Shown here: piece by piece, positions 60,365 through 64,000 of the stretch
Layout of the letters: every line of letters starts with the position of its first letter
Position numbering within the stretch: position 1 is the first letter of the stretch
Assembly (NCBI GenBank): GCA_026929865.2
Contig: CM049402.1
Coordinates: forward strand, 14,613,501 to 14,677,500
Source of the DNA: Hyperoplus lanceolatus
Taxonomy: Eukaryota; Chordata; Actinopteri; Uranoscopiformes; Ammodytidae
DNA: 64,000 nucleotides
Direction: 5' to 3'
Made by a program: the position numbers and the translations under genes
Notes under the pieces: model-generated
Told to the model about the DNA's origin: nothing
Database searches by the model: none
What the model saw: the letters and a program-made list of their open reading frames with translations, nothing else

Positions 60365-62557
60365 AATCTGATAACTATCATTTAGTTTGAAAAAACAGGG
60401 AATTTGAATTGGTCAATGTGTGCTTTGACAAATTGCTAGGGCCATTTTTTAAAGGATTAATCATTAAAAAATACACTACAGATAAATTGAAGTTAGATTT
60501 GTCCATATCCCAGCAGCATAGATAAAGCTTATTTTCTTTCTTTCTGAAGTCTTCTTTTTCTCAAGAGTTTTAACCCATTCTTCTGTGTTGGGGGTGACAA
60601 CACTATGAGATGTGATGTGTGGGTTGCAACTGCACAACATGGCAGCCTCGTGGATGTAGCATCAAGCCCTCATCTCTTGAGCTGAGCTCTCAATCAATGT
60701 TTAGCATAGCAGTAATAGTACTTGAAGCCAAACCTCTACCACTTTCTTTATTCTCACTCATATCCTTTTGCGTCATCTACCACTTAATTATTTTCCCCTT
60801 GACTGTTTGTTGTGCTCACGTATCTTTGGGCCTCCTCATGTTTTATCCCTGCTGTGGCAGTGTTGTACATAATGCAGCATGGCAGTAGATGTTTCATTCC
60901 AAATGGATTTCTTATGTGACTTGTTTTTTAATATTTTTCTGTCTTTGTTGTTTTTATCTCAAGTTTGTCACTTTGAAGAAAGTTATCTGTATGATTTCAT
61001 TGTGAACCCTGAATGTTGGGTAACTCTTAATATATTTTGCAATGAAGGTCTTTTTTATGAAGGGCAATCGACTGTTGGATTTACCCTGGTGGTGGTTGGT
61101 AGATTATTCAGTGATTTATGCATATGGCGCACTTATAGAGACAATAAAACACTCTGGGTGGGTTGACTGCTCTTTAGCCATACCAGAGGTATAGCAATGA
61201 AATATGTCACTTTGTCAGCAAACATGGTCCAGACTGTAATATCTCAACAACTATAGGATGGATTTCCATGAAATCCTCTACAGTCATTCTAAATGGGTCT
61301 GACCTTTTCTTCTAAAGTCATCAAGGATCAAGGTCAACATTTCAATCAGTCCAACATGTTTGGTTTTTGGACAAAGTCCCTGTTAGTACAGTTGAGTGCT
61401 GTTGGTGCATTCAGAGAGCAGAGAGAGATCATTATTGCGCAGATATAGGACTATTTAACATATCTCGTATCAATGAGGGACCAACTTGATGTTTTTCATC
61501 AATTAAAGGATCCTTATTATTATGTCTGTTCTCATTCTCATATGTGATGATTATTTAGATCTGAAGCTATAAGTAGTATACATTTTGGACAGGAAGTGAT
61601 CTGGCTCTTCCCATGTTTCCAAATTTATATTTTTTCAGAGATAAAGTGGCTCCATCCACCTATAAGTAACTAATTCATAAAACATACTTACTGAATGCCA
61701 TGATCTTTTAGATTATGAATAGCTCTAATGGGTCATTATGTCTGACTGTCTTGGACATGTTGTAACAAACAAAACTGCCCCTAGTGGGCTTGTCACATTT
61801 TAACGACTTACAAATTATGCCATGGCATGATTTCTCTATTTTTAGCTTCCCCCCTTTGCCTTCAAGTATCTGTAAAGGCCATGATAAAGACCAAAGGGAA
61901 TGCTATTATGGAAAGGCTTGGTTAAACAGTTGGTTGAATTTTCGGAGGCTGGAACTCTTGGAAAGCAGAGTTGCAGCAGTATATGGTATATGAAAGGATA
62001 GTGCTGTGTGTATATTCAAATGTGCAGGTTGATGTATGAACTAGAACCGATTTGGAGTAGAGCCAGTGTTGCTGCGTAGCTTTTCAAGAATTAATGTAAT
62101 GGCAACTGTGCGCCATTTGGTATCTGGTGTGGCGAGAGCGAGGCAGCGGGGAGTGTTGCTGAGGAGCATTCTGATGATGCGGGTGGCATATTGCTGAGCT
62201 GCGTCGTCAGGGTGCGTGTAAGCAAGGGCGCTCTATCCCGAGAGTGGACCGGAATTCAGGACAGGCAAAGCTGCAGGAGTGAGTGCTTGCCTCGTCCCCC
62301 TGAGAAAAGTTTCTATTGATCCGTAGGTAGGCTGAGAGGAGGAGGCACAGACAAGCATAATCGTTGAGCCAGCAAAGCAATTGCTGTACCTGCTCATCTC
62401 TTATTCCTGCCTCTTTCTCTTCTTCTTTTTTTTGGCTGGGATGTGTCTTTGTTCTTGCATTTGAAGGTGGGTGTATCAATTTAGTTCCCACCTCCCCCTT
62501 ATCCCTCCTTTTCCCAGTCCACTGCGGTGTTCTCCTTCTGGGCTGTCTATCTGCATG

Positions 62558-62599
<42 letters not shown>

Positions 62600-62601
62600 A
62601 G

Positions 62602-62632
<31 letters not shown>

Positions 62633-64000
62633 GTCCCCCCCGTAGGTTCCTCCGTCTGTGTCTGCCGCCATCAGACACAGGGACTGATAATATCTGCTCC
62701 AACCCTCTCTCCTTCTATGTTTTGTTCTCCTCCTCTCCTGCATCTCGCCTATTGTTTATTCACTTTGAGCATTCAAACACCACTATGCTGTAAGATCACC
62801 TTATTTTAACTTAACCCAGTTTGGACTTTGCATTGTCCTGGGAAGCAAAAATGTAGTTTCTTTTCTCTGTGTATCTTTATTGAGCCACCTCACTGATTGT
62901 TATCTGTATTCAGTGAGTGTCCAGATACGTCACTCTTCTCCCTGACAGTGAGCTGCACGGCAGGCTGCAGACAGTCACCTTGCATCACACTGCAGTACAC
63001 TCTGTTGTTTGATTATGGCATAATTTACTCCTCCACGTGTGTTTGGAGTCAGTTTAGAGTTTTTGTTACATTTTGAATATTAGCATGTGGCTCAGACATG
63101 ACTGTGCTGTACAAGTAAAGAAAAAAAGCCAACAAGGACAGGCTCTGTGAAGGGAGGAGCCGTGGTGGAAACTGCCTTGTCATTGGCTGCTCATGTGCTC
63201 TGTGTGCCTGCAAGAGTCCGTAGGATTGGCTGGAGCCTTGCACCAAGTGCAGCAGCTGCAGTTGTGAAGAACTACCCCCTTTTCTTTCTGCCCTGTCTCT
63301 CCGTTTTCCCTACTTCTTTCCTTCAAATTAATAACTGTCTGGGAATCACCGGTTGTGTCGACCACATGTGCCAGCCTGTGTGAATTCAAGGACACTGTAT
63401 TGCAGTAGGATTAATTTGAAGTTAGTCGAATACTTTCTGCTCTTTGCAGCTCAGAAGAGTTGAAGTGACGTATCTTTCCTGCCTGCAATCCCCCTCCATC
63501 CCCTCTCTCTCTCACTCTCTCTCTTTCTCTTGTATCACTTAATCAAGACATAGCTTGCCCTTTTCTGTTCATTGCTGCCTGCCTCCCTCCCTCCCGTATG
63601 GTCTGTTCCCATATTTGTTTGTCCTGGCTTTATCCTCTTTGGCTCTTTCCCTTCAACCCTCCTGCCTCGTGGTCCTCATCACCCTCTGTTTAGGCGAGCT
63701 CCACACGAGGTCGTAGCTATACAATGTTCTCGTCAACAGGCTGCCGCTTTGTTAATGCTTCGAATTAATGTTTGCCTTTCTGTGTTTACAGTCTAGAGCG
63801 AGACAACAAGCAAGGACATGCGGAAGAGAGGTCAGTAAGGAGGATGACTACAGAAAAACACACAGCGGCAAAGGAGGGATGAGAAAGAGGCTATAATAGG
63901 AGGAGGAAGTGGAAGTCCAAAGTGCCTACTGCGAGACGGGACGTCTGCTGCTGTGTAGCTGCTGTCTGACCCCGCTTGATGAGAGCAGGACGGGGCTCTG
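60365..64000. other. Unassigned right flank, possible 5' region of the next gene
   Basis: Apart from the repeat at 61.2 kb and a (CT)n(CA)n microsatellite at 62558-62632, no feature is certain. The final 2 kb is less repetitive than the rest. Splice-like sites occur at 62280 (GGA/GTGAGT) and around 63791-63834 (TTTACAG acceptor, GTAAGG donor), so a non-coding leader exon is possible. No coding exon was recognised up to the window end. Confidence 0.25.
61195..61400 (+). repeat. Fragment of a widespread teleost repeat
   Basis: ATATCTCAACAACTATAGGA followed by TGGATTTCCATGAAATC is characteristic of a dispersed teleost repeat (from memory). Superfamily not stated; borders approximate. Confidence 0.5.

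Noticed and set aside
62207..62743. 178-codon minus-strand open frame
   Set aside because: Runs through a (CT)n(CA)n microsatellite and has no recognisable domain.

Overview
The window is nuclear DNA of a ray-finned fish, probably a percomorph teleost. Five split protein-coding genes with GT-AG introns can be reconstructed, together with one Pol III tRNA gene, tRNA-headed SINEs of the common fish type, fish-type Tc1, hAT-like and piggyBac-like elements, LINE 3' ends and a DIRS-like retroelement. Nothing in it looks bacterial or viral.

Layout. 1-1.4 kb: 5' half of dnajc4 (minus, runs off the left edge). 1.5-10.1 kb: intergenic, mostly stacked non-autonomous transposons, including a foldback at 4.7-5.9 kb with minisatellite arms. 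10.2-15.6 kb: nudt22 (plus, 6 coding exons). 15.9-20.1 kb: hnrnpul2-like (minus, 11 coding exons), tail-to-tail with nudt22. 20.9-21.2 kb: a possible small two-exon gene of unknown function. 22.6-40.0 kb: tmem179b (minus, 4 coding exons), whose first intron is 13 kb and holds a 6.2 kb foldback element. 40-44.3 kb: repeats and microsatellites. 44.4 kb: tRNA-Phe(GAA), minus. 45.0-47.0 kb: hs6st2-like heparan sulfate 6-O-sulfotransferase (plus, 2 coding exons). 48.4-55.5 kb: a third large foldback with about 174-bp tandem monomers in its arms and a decayed DIRS-like retrotransposon in its middle. 55.5-64 kb: a few short elements and otherwise unassigned sequence; possible untranslated exons of a gene lying to the right are weakly indicated.

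How the genes relate. DNAJC4 and NUDT22 are neighbours in human 11q13, and HNRNPUL2 and TMEM179B lie in 11q12, so the left 40 kb is a compacted conserved block (known human map; inference for the fish). HS6ST2 is X-linked in human, so the tmem179b/hs6st2 junction is a teleost-side arrangement. The gene products do not form one pathway: a J-domain cochaperone, a UDP-sugar Nudix hydrolase, an RNA/DNA-binding hnRNP, a four-pass membrane protein and a Golgi sulfotransferase.

The most unusual content is the transposon layer. Two foldbacks (4703-5877 and 28652-34874) share the same terminal motif and each has a perfect 8-bp target duplication; the first carries an extra copy of a 253-bp segment found just outside it. 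Three short elements with TAGYCTGG-like ends have perfect 9-bp target duplications. Several nested insertions can be dated relative to each other because the empty site is visible in another copy.
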